The notes under the pieces: model-generated
The model's input: the letters and a program-made list of their open reading frames with translations, nothing else
Told to the model about the DNA's origin: nothing
Databases searched by the model: none
Made by a program: the position numbers and the translations under genes
NCBI GenBank assembly: GCA_913054445.1
Contig: CAJXIK010000131.1
Location: 1-5,845, forward strand
DNA from: an uncultured Bermanella sp.
GTDB taxonomy: Bacteria; Pseudomonadota; Gammaproteobacteria; Pseudomonadales; Oceanobacteraceae
Direction: 5' to 3'
DNA length: 5,845 bases
In this document: piece after piece, positions 1-4,599 of the stretch
How positions within the stretch are numbered: the stretch's first letter is position 1
Layout: each line of letters begins with the position of its first letter

Positions 1-16
1 TAAGGGTCGCCACGAG

Positions 17-54
17 CACATCCCTGTGGGCTTACTCATGGCATCCCTGCCATG
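17..54. repeat. Pair of short hairpins with identical TCCC loops
   Basis: Two inverted repeats stand nearly side by side. The first is CACA-TCCC-TGTG at 17-28. The second is CATGGCA-TCCC-TGCCATG at 37-54, a perfect 7-bp stem. Both have the same four-base loop (GGGA when read on the minus strand). Such tandem hairpins sharing a loop core but differing in stem look like members of a dispersed intergenic repeat family; I recall similar elements between genes of marine gammaproteobacteria, but I cannot check copy number here. They could act as RNA stability or 3'-end elements of a gene left of the window. There is no T-tract, so they are not standard terminators. The dyads are seen directly; membership of a repeat family is inference. 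Confidence 0.6.
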
Positions 55-366
55 ACAAACCCTCATAGAGTCAGGTTGGCTGGGCTTTAAGGTATCTGCG
101 CTGACCGTCCTGCAAGCGAAGATGACAACTATTAGACGTCAATTACCTTGTCCGGTACGGCCCTAGCCTCATTTGTAGGAGGCCACCCCGTGGCCGATGG
201 TCGTGAGCCTCGTGAAGTTAATCAATAATCACTGCACCATTTACGCCTATGTATTAGCCACTAGACTTCATACGTACCGCTAAACTGGTAATCAGCCTTT
301 TCTCAGCCTATATTAGACAGGCACTTAACGATCAACGATTTTTAAGAATAAGGGTAGGCTAAACGG
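55..366. other. Non-coding intergenic stretch upstream of the TIGR02647 gene
   Basis: All reading frames on both strands are broken by frequent stops, and no tRNA T-loop pattern or recognisable structured RNA was found. Apart from the REP-like hairpin and its possible alternative stems (GCCTC at 166-170 and 207-211, either able to pair with GAGGC at 179-183), the only other items are a TACGTA palindrome at 271-276 and a distant 6-bp complement (TGAAGT 213-218 with ACTTCA 265-270). The promoter of the downstream gene should lie in the AT-richer part after about 220, but no convincing -35/-10 pair was found. TAA at 1-3 could be the stop codon of a gene ending at the left edge, but this cannot be shown. 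Confidence 0.5.
175..200 (+). repeat. REP-like palindrome with GTAG head
   Basis: The tetranucleotide GTAG (175-178) is followed by GA and a perfect 6-bp stem GGCCAC (181-186), loop CCC, GTGGCC (190-195), then GATGG. A GTAG head next to a GC-rich hairpin is the hallmark of REP elements mobilised by RAYT (TnpA-REP, Y1/HUH) transposases, and the GTAGGA...GATGG frame resembles REP sequences of pseudomonads. No RAYT gene is present, so if real this is a non-autonomous copy moved in trans. Weakness: only one copy is visible, so the repeated nature cannot be shown from this window. Confidence 0.55.
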
Positions 367-594
367 ATGAATACAAACTTGCTGCAAGAGCTCTCAATAC
401 TGTCTCTCTTTAACCAATCTACATTCCAAGAAGGGCTTAAGGTCCATGAGCACGATGCGACGCTGGAAAACGTGGCGGCGACTCAGCGCTTGTTTGATAA
501 AGGCCTAGTGACACAGTCAGATGGTGGTTACTTAACCAGTTTAGGCAAGGATGCCGTGGAGCAGCTCCAGGATTTATTGCTAATCTTGAAATAA
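367..594 (+). CDS. TIGR02647 family protein (small putative DNA-binding protein)
   Basis: This is a complete 75-residue protein starting at ATG 367, with an AGGGTAGG purine stretch (351-358) eight bases upstream as ribosome binding site. It matches what I recall of the TIGR02647 family of gammaproteobacteria, about 75-80 residues long. The N-terminal helix LLQELSILSLFN (5-16) is followed by QEGLKVH (21-27), the central AATQRLFDKGLVTQ (37-50), DGGYLTSLG (52-60), and a C-terminal leucine-rich helix to residue 75. The 'LFDKGLVT...GGYLT..G' stretch looks like a recognition helix plus beta wing, so a winged-helix fold and DNA binding are plausible but unproven. No signal peptide or membrane segment is seen. 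The gene stands alone and is convergent with cysN, 72 bp away. Target and role are unknown; adjacency to sulfate genes is weak evidence for a link. Confidence 0.85.
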   Translation: MNTNLLQELSILSLFNQSTFQEGLKVHEHDATLENVAATQRLFDKGLVTQSDGGYLTSLGKDAVEQLQDLLLILK

Positions 595-615
595 CTCGCG
601 AGCGTCTGGCGGGCA

Positions 616-649
616 TAAAAAAACCCGCACCTCCTAAGAAGGGCGGGTT
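616..649 (-). terminator. Rho-independent terminator of the cysDN operon
   Basis: Read on the minus strand, AACCCGC (649-643) pairs perfectly over 7 bp with GCGGGTT (628-622). The loop is 14 nt and can form an extra short CCT/AGG pairing. The stem runs directly into a tract of seven T (623-617). It begins 18 nt past the cysN stop codon, the usual place for an intrinsic terminator. On the plus strand the hairpin is preceded by A residues and has no T-tract after it, so it should stop cysN transcription but is not an obvious terminator for the convergent gene ending at 594. Confidence 0.9.
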
Positions 650-666
650 GCTATAGCAGAGGCAGT

Positions 667-2310
667 TTAGATAATGCCCTTATCCTGAATCTGGGCGATG
701 GCTGAATCTATGCTGGTACTATCGGCATCGATCACCAGCGCGCATGGCGCTTCGGCTTCGAAGGTACACAGGGCAATCAAACCGGCCTGCTTGATGATGT
801 TGGCAATCACCTGAGCGTCGTTGTCACCTAGGTCATCCCTGCTCACTAAGGCCGCGGCCTTACCTAAAGAGAATAACTTGCGATCTACCGCACCCGCCAA
901 GACATGCTTGTTACTGCCGGTGAAGAAGATAGCGCTAGCTTGCTGATCGAAGCGGTTGGCTTTCTCTTGGGCCGATACGGCACTGAGTTGCTCGCTGTCT
1001 TTGGCTTGTGCCGCACCCACTATCATACCCGCACCCACGGTCACGTTGCTGAGGCGATCTATAATAATAAATGCGCCGGTGGCACGGTTTTTCTTATAGG
1101 CATCGAAGGCCACGGGTTTATTCAGGGTGAGTTCACATAAGCCAATTTCATTTAGCTTTAACTCGCTGGCGTCATGCTTCTCAAGGGTGTTCACATCTAT
1201 CCGGTGGTGAACCATGGAGATGGAACCGGTGTTTGGCGTCGATGAGAACTTCAGGTCGTAAGCCTTACCAGGCTTCATGGCATCTTCGCTCATCCACACA
1301 ATATCGGCATTAAGCGTGCTGGCGGTATTGGGTCGCTCGTCGGACTTAACGATCATGTCACCACGACTGATGTCGATCTCATCTTCTAGGGTGAGGGTGA
1401 CGGCCTGGCCGATGAAGGCTTCTTGCTGATTGCCCTCATAGGTCACGATAGACTTCACGCTGGAACTCTTGCCGGAAGGCAGGGCGCTAATCTTGTCGCC
1501 GGGGCGAATAGTGCCCGAAGCGACGGTGCCACAAAATCCACGGAAATCTAGATTAGGGCGGTTCACATACTGCACGGGAAAGCGGAAGTCGCCGGTATTT
1601 TTGTCGGCGTTAATCTGCACCGATTCCAGCATCTCCATCAGGGTTTCACCCTGATACCAATTCGAGCGTTCGGAGCGGTTAACCACGTTGTCGCCGTCAA
1701 GGGCCGACAGCGGCACAAACTGAATATCAGGAATAGCTAGGTCGCTAGCAAACGTGATGTAATCGGCTTTGATCTGCTCAAATTTCTGTTCAGAGAAATC
1801 CAGCAAGTCCATCTTGTTGACCGCCACTACCACATGCTTAATGCCCAATAGGGAAGCGATGAAGCTGTGGCGCTTGGTTTGCGTCTGTACGCCGTAACGA
1901 GCATCGATGAGGATGATCGCTAGGTCGCAGTTAGACGCGCCGGTGGCCATATTGCGGGTGTATTGTTCGTGCCCTGGGGTGTCAGCGATAATGAACTTGC
2001 GTTTCTCGGTGGAGAAATAACGGTATGCCACATCTATGGTGATGCCTTGCTCGCGCTCGGCGGCGAGGCCATCCACTAACAAGGCCAAGTCCAGCTTTTC
2101 ACCTGTGGTGCCATGTTTGGTTGTGTCGTTTTCAATGGCGGCCAACTGATCCTCGAAGATCATCTTGGAATCATACAGTAGGCGACCAATTAGGGTGCTC
2201 TTGCCGTCGTCCACGTTACCGCAGGTCAAGAAGCGCAGCATTTCTTTGTTTTCGTGCTGCTTTAAATAAGCAAGAATATCTTCTGAGATTAAATCTGACT
2301 GATGTGACAT
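667..2310 (-). CDS. cysN: Sulfate adenylyltransferase subunit 1 (CysN) with a degenerate CysC-like tail
   Basis: CysN is the GTPase subunit of ATP sulfurylase. With CysD it makes adenosine-5'-phosphosulfate (APS) and pyrophosphate from sulfate and ATP in the cytoplasm, driven by GTP hydrolysis. The 547-residue protein shows all GTPase motifs: G1 GNVDDGKS (31-38), G2 around GIT (89-91), G3 DTPGHE (110-115), G4 NKMD (165-168) and G5 SAL (202-204). Two EF-Tu-like beta-barrel domains follow, to about residue 430. E. coli CysN is about 475 residues. Here a further ~95 residues (about 452-547) resemble the APS kinase half of CysNC fusions (RFDQQ, FFTG, DRKLFSLGKA, QAGLIAL), but the kinase P-loop is replaced by GSNKHVLAG and much of the domain is missing. 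Kinase activity is therefore not expected, and PAPS synthesis would need a separate CysC. The gene overlaps the cysD stop by one base (TAATG), which suggests translational coupling. Confidence 0.96.
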   Translation of the reverse strand: MSHQSDLISEDILAYLKQHENKEMLRFLTCGNVDDGKSTLIGRLLYDSKMIFEDQLAAIENDTTKHGTTGEKLDLALLVDGLAAEREQGITIDVAYRYFSTEKRKFIIADTPGHEQYTRNMATGASNCDLAIILIDARYGVQTQTKRHSFIASLLGIKHVVVAVNKMDLLDFSEQKFEQIKADYITFASDLAIPDIQFVPLSALDGDNVVNRSERSNWYQGETLMEMLESVQINADKNTGDFRFPVQYVNRPNLDFRGFCGTVASGTIRPGDKISALPSGKSSSVKSIVTYEGNQQEAFIGQAVTLTLEDEIDISRGDMIVKSDERPNTASTLNADIVWMSEDAMKPGKAYDLKFSSTPNTGSISMVHHRIDVNTLEKHDASELKLNEIGLCELTLNKPVAFDAYKKNRATGAFIIIDRLSNVTVGAGMIVGAAQAKDSEQLSAVSAQEKANRFDQQASAIFFTGSNKHVLAGAVDRKLFSLGKAAALVSRDDLGDNDAQVIANIIKQAGLIALCTFEAEAPCALVIDADSTSIDSAIAQIQDKGII

Positions 2311-3218
2311 TAGAAGTAACCTTCCTGTTTTTTCTTTTCCATGGAGCTTGAAGAGTCGTGGTCGATGGCGCGGCCCTGACGTTCAGATGTAGTGGTTAAC
2401 AGCATCTCTTGAATGATCTCGGGCAGGGTGTTAGCTTCGCTCTCTACCGCCCCGGTTAGCGGGTAGCAGCCCAGAGTACGGAAGCGCACCATCTTCTCCA
2501 TGGGCACTTCGCCTTCATTAAGTGGCATGCGCTCGTCGTCCACCATGATGAGCATACCGTCACGGTCAACTACGGGGCGTTTGGCGGCAAAGTACAAATC
2601 GGGGATTTCGATGCCTTCTAAATAGATGTACTGCCAGATATCCAACTCGGTCCAGTTAGACAATGGGAAGACACGAATGCTTTCGCCCTGGTTGACCTTG
2701 CCGTTGTAGATATTCCACAATTCTGGGCGCTGATTCTTAGGGTCCCACCTGTGGTTTTGATCGCGAAAAGAATAGACGCGCTCTTTGGCGCGAGACTTCT
2801 CTTCATCACGACGGGCACCACCGAAGGCGGCATCAAATTTGTACTTGTCTAGGGCCTGCTTTAAGCCCTGTGTCTTCATGATATCTGTGTGCTTGCCTGA
2901 GCCATGGGTAAAGGGCCCCACGCCTTGCTCTATACCTTCTGGGTTGGTGTGCACCAACAACTCCATGCCCGATTTCTCGGCCATCTTATCGCGGAATTCA
3001 ATCATCTCTTTGAATTTCCACAAGGTATCCACGTGCATCAAAGGAAAGGGGGGGATACCGGGGGCAAAGGCCTTGCGGGCTAAGTGCAGCATCACCGAGC
3101 TGTCTTTACCCACAGAGTAAAGCATCACAGGATTATCAAATTCTGCGGCCACTTCACGAATGATATGGATACTCTCAGCTTCAAGCTGTTTTAAATGTGT
3201 AAGGTTATAATCCGACAT
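2310..3218 (-). CDS. cysD: Sulfate adenylyltransferase subunit 2 (CysD)
   Basis: CysD is the catalytic subunit of the heteromeric ATP sulfurylase. It belongs to the PP-loop ATP pyrophosphatase family, related to PAPS reductase, and transfers the AMP moiety of ATP to sulfate. At 302 residues it equals E. coli CysD in length. The PP-loop signature SVGKDSS is at 35-41. The conserved arginine-rich loop GGARRDEEKSRAKER is at 133-147, and the typical C-terminus with AIDHD, SMEKKK and GYF closes the protein at 284-302. The ATG at 3218-3216 is chosen because it gives the family's usual N-terminus (YNLTHLKQLEAESIHIIRE); a weak AGAG element lies six bases upstream. It is the first gene of a two-gene operon with cysN. 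The preceding 139-nt gap carries a candidate promoter and dyads. In related bacteria the LysR-type activator CysB controls this operon; control here is inferred. Confidence 0.97.
   Translation of the reverse strand: MSDYNLTHLKQLEAESIHIIREVAAEFDNPVMLYSVGKDSSVMLHLARKAFAPGIPPFPLMHVDTLWKFKEMIEFRDKMAEKSGMELLVHTNPEGIEQGVGPFTHGSGKHTDIMKTQGLKQALDKYKFDAAFGGARRDEEKSRAKERVYSFRDQNHRWDPKNQRPELWNIYNGKVNQGESIRVFPLSNWTELDIWQYIYLEGIEIPDLYFAAKRPVVDRDGMLIMVDDERMPLNEGEVPMEKMVRFRTLGCYPLTGAVESEANTLPEIIQEMLLTTTSERQGRAIDHDSSSSMEKKKQEGYF
2320..2326 (-). promoter_or_regulatory. Ribosome binding site of cysN inside the end of cysD
   Basis: AGGAAGG on the minus strand lies nine bases before the cysN ATG (2310-2308) and within the last codons of cysD. 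A strong Shine-Dalgarno sequence together with the TAATG stop/start overlap fixes the cysN start and fits coupled translation, which would keep the two subunits in proportion. Confidence 0.8.
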
Positions 3219-3252
3219 GAATCGCTCTGTGTGATCAAAAAATCTACAGTGG

Positions 3253-3282
3253 TTAATAATGGCGCTACTATACCAGCGTCAA
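3253..3282 (-). promoter_or_regulatory. Candidate sigma70 promoter of cysDN
   Basis: On the minus strand, -35 TTGACG (3282-3277, 5 of 6 consensus bases) is followed after 18 nt by TATTAA (3258-3253, 4 of 6). Transcription would start around 3246, giving a leader of roughly 28 nt before the cysD ATG. An alternative -10, TATAGT (3272-3267, 5 of 6), lies inside the spacer but has only a poor -35 (TTCTTA) 17 nt upstream. The assignment is by eye only. Confidence 0.4.
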
Positions 3283-3311
3283 GGGGGTATAAGAAGAGTT
3301 CCACTTATACC
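3269..3311. promoter_or_regulatory. Inverted-repeat array, candidate operator of cysDN
   Basis: GGTATAAG (3286-3293) and CTTATACC (3304-3311) form a perfect 8-bp inverted repeat with a 10-nt spacer, directly upstream of the candidate -35 box. A third half-site, TATACC (3269-3274), forms a second dyad with GGTATA (3286-3291) on the other side of that box. Half-sites about two helical turns apart next to the -35 are what a dimeric or tetrameric activator such as the LysR-type CysB would use. The identity of the regulator is inference. The dyad could also form an RNA hairpin in a zapG read-through transcript, but no T-tract follows. Confidence 0.5.
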
Positions 3312-3335
3312 AAAAGCCAATATAGATATAGCGAA

Positions 3336-3345
3336 TTATCGATAA
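3336..3345. promoter_or_regulatory. Perfect 10-bp palindrome TTATCGATAA between zapG and cysD
   Basis: TTATCGATAA is a perfect palindrome in an AT-rich patch that also contains TATAGATATA (3321-3330). It lies about 54 bp upstream of the candidate cysD -35 box and 12 bp past the zapG stop. It could be an upstream activator or nucleoid-protein site. A palindrome of this size can also occur by chance in AT-rich DNA. Confidence 0.25.
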
Positions 3346-3357
3346 AGCACATGGCTG

Positions 3358-3747
3358 TTAAGGTTGGCTGCTCTCTGGCGGACTTTTTGGCGGGTCTGTC
3401 TCGTCGCTTTGTTGTGAAGAGCTATGGTCTGGGGTGTCGTCTTGGCTAGGTGCGAGCATGCTCTTAAGGTCTGTTAGGGGCTGCGTGGTGAATTGTTCGG
3501 AGCCTTTGGCTAGGTGCTCGTACAGGGCCTGGTAATTCTGGGTGAGGCTGTGGGTAAGGTTGGCGGTCTGGTGAAAGTGCTGCTGTATGTCGTCTTTAAG
3601 GTGCAACTGTTGCCCCTTAAGCTTATCTAGTTCACGCTCCAGCAGAGCCACATTAGTGCCACGGCTTAATACATAGCGCTGCAATAAGACACCAATGCCC
3701 AGTCCCACCGCAAAAATAAATAGGCTAGAAATTAATTGCGCATTCAT
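3358..3747 (-). CDS. zapG: ZapG/YhcB (DUF1043) inner-membrane division and envelope protein
   Basis: This 129-residue protein is close to the length of E. coli YhcB (about 132). It has one N-terminal transmembrane helix (about 5-23, FIFAVGLGIGVLL) ending at an Arg/Tyr boundary. A charged coiled-coil follows (about 33-60, LLERELDKLKGQQLHLKDDI). The family's conserved block TANLTHSLTQNYQALYEHLA is at 61-80. The C-terminal tail (about 98-129) is disordered and rich in Ser, Pro, Asp and Gln. YhcB proteins are anchored in the inner membrane with the coiled-coil in the cytoplasm and link cell division with envelope and phospholipid/peptidoglycan synthesis; the exact mechanism is debated. The start ATG (3747-3745) is preceded by AGG at eight bases. 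The gene is divergent from the hydrolase, 110 bp from its preferred start, and points toward cysD with no terminator visible between them, so some read-through into cysDN is possible. Confidence 0.9.
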   Translation of the reverse strand: MNAQLISSLFIFAVGLGIGVLLQRYVLSRGTNVALLERELDKLKGQQLHLKDDIQQHFHQTANLTHSLTQNYQALYEHLAKGSEQFTTQPLTDLKSMLAPSQDDTPDHSSSQQSDETDPPKSPPESSQP

Positions 3748-3844
3748 GGCGTGTACCTGCTTTGTTACTATGTCGGTGTAACGTGGAAGTGTAGCTAAAA
3801 CTGCGGGGGCTTAACACCGCTAGTGATAGAAAAATACAGGCTAT

Positions 3845-3850
3845 GAGAGG
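3845..3850 (+). promoter_or_regulatory. Ribosome binding site that favours TTG 3858 as hydrolase start
   Basis: GAGAGG lies seven bases before TTG 3858. The in-frame ATG at 3843 overlaps this element and has only an AGG two bases upstream, which is too close to work well. The spacing supports initiation at TTG. Confidence 0.65.
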
Positions 3851-3857
3851 CGCTAAC

Positions 3858-4493
3858 TTGGAACAAATTATCATCGATGGGCAGGCTGGCGCGCTACAGG
3901 GGGTATTGCACCCCTCGCTGGGCAGTGGCGATTTTTTAATCGTCTGTCATCCACACCCGCTATTCGACGGCACTATGGATAACAAGGTGGTGACCACTGT
4001 GGCGCGAACGTATCTAGACCTGGGGGTCAACGTCTTACGCTTTAATTTTCGCGGGGTGGGACGTAGCGCTGGGCAGTACGGGGAGATAAGCGGTGAGGTG
4101 CAAGACTGCCAAAGCGCCGTGCGCTGGCTACTTGCACACTATGATGTGCAGCGATTGTTTCTGGCGGGCTTCAGCTTTGGGGCATATGTGGCGGCCAAGG
4201 TGGCCTATGAGCTAAAGCAAGACCATGCGTCGCTCACCCTAGAGCATCTGTTACTGGTGGCCCCGTCTGTGCTTAATTCGCCCTTCGAGCTGGCCACCCC
4301 CCTCGCGTGCCCCACCACTGTGCTCATGGGTGGGCAAGATGAAGTGGTGCCTTATCAGGAGGTAAGCGACTGGTGCGACGGCCTGTACCCTCCTGCCGAG
4401 TTCATCGACTTCCCCGAGGCCAGCCACTTTTTTCACGGCCAGCTAGTGCGCATGAAAAAAGAAATTAAGCGCAGTTTGGCCCCGCATTTTTAG
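3858..4493 (+). CDS. Alpha/beta-fold hydrolase, COG2945 type
   Basis: This is a cytoplasmic serine hydrolase of unknown substrate. Numbered from TTG 3858 (211 residues), it shows CHPHP (30-34) and the following GTMDNKVV, both typical of COG2945 proteins; FNFRGVGRS (63-71); the nucleophile elbow GFSFG (104-108, Ser106); an acid in GGQDEVVP (Asp161); and the catalytic histidine in SHFFHG (His190). The triad is complete and no signal peptide or lid domain is evident. TTG is preferred over the ATG at 3843 because it gives the family-like N-terminus MEQIIIDG and has GAGAGG at good spacing; the ATG would add only five residues. The gene is divergent from zapG and lies 106 nt upstream of zapE on the same strand with no terminator between, so the two may be co-transcribed. 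Esterase, peptidase or thioesterase activity is possible; none can be assigned. Confidence 0.88.
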   Translation: MEQIIIDGQAGALQGVLHPSLGSGDFLIVCHPHPLFDGTMDNKVVTTVARTYLDLGVNVLRFNFRGVGRSAGQYGEISGEVQDCQSAVRWLLAHYDVQRLFLAGFSFGAYVAAKVAYELKQDHASLTLEHLLLVAPSVLNSPFELATPLACPTTVLMGGQDEVVPYQEVSDWCDGLYPPAEFIDFPEASHFFHGQLVRMKKEIKRSLAPHF

Positions 4494-4513
4494 GTGAGCG
4501 GGGCGGGCTTAAT

Positions 4514-4542
4514 TTGCCTTTAGCCCCTGTAAACTGTACATT
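4514..4542 (+). promoter_or_regulatory. Weak candidate promoter of zapE
   Basis: TTGCCT (4514-4519) and TACATT (4537-4542) each match 4 of 6 consensus bases and are exactly 17 nt apart in the hydrolase-zapE gap. The predicted start would be about 50 nt before the zapE ATG. This is weak evidence, and zapE may also be read from a promoter upstream of the hydrolase. The small GGGCT/AGCCC stem (4505-4509/4522-4526) that overlaps it lacks a T-tract and is not a terminator. Confidence 0.3.
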
Positions 4543-4599
4543 GCGCCACCAATCGTACCTATTTTCCATACTCGAAATATATTGCAGCAGCGAAGCGCC

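Noticed and set aside
2..54. Possible C-terminal tail of an upstream protein in the plus frame starting at base 2 (ending MASLP)
   Set aside because: The apparent peptide is generated by the two hairpin repeats. The first base triplet of the window is already TAA in another frame, and there is no evidence for which frame, if any, is coding.
55..366. tRNA, 6S RNA, RNase P RNA or CRISPR repeats
   Set aside because: No T-loop, no recognisable conserved core of these RNAs and no regularly spaced direct repeats were found on either strand.
904..1140. Open frame of 78 codons on the plus strand inside cysN
   Set aside because: It lies entirely antisense to cysN, has no ribosome binding site and no recognisable family; it is a shadow of the real gene.
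2785..3120. Open frame of 111 codons on the plus strand opposite cysD
   Set aside because: CysD on the other strand is a full-length, highly conserved protein; the antisense frame has a Ser/Pro/Arg-rich composition typical of shadow frames.
3195..3449. Open frame of 84 codons spanning the cysD-zapG gap on the plus strand
   Set aside because: It overlaps the starts and ends of two real genes and the cysD promoter region, and shows no domain or good ribosome binding site.
3748..3857. Divergent promoters between zapG and the hydrolase
   Set aside because: Promoters must exist here, but candidates such as TACACT or CATAGT on the minus strand lack an acceptable -35 at the right distance, so none is called.
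4505..4526. GGGCT/AGCCC stem after the hydrolase as a terminator
   Set aside because: The stem is only 5 bp with a 12-nt loop and is followed by CTGTAAAC, not a T-tract.
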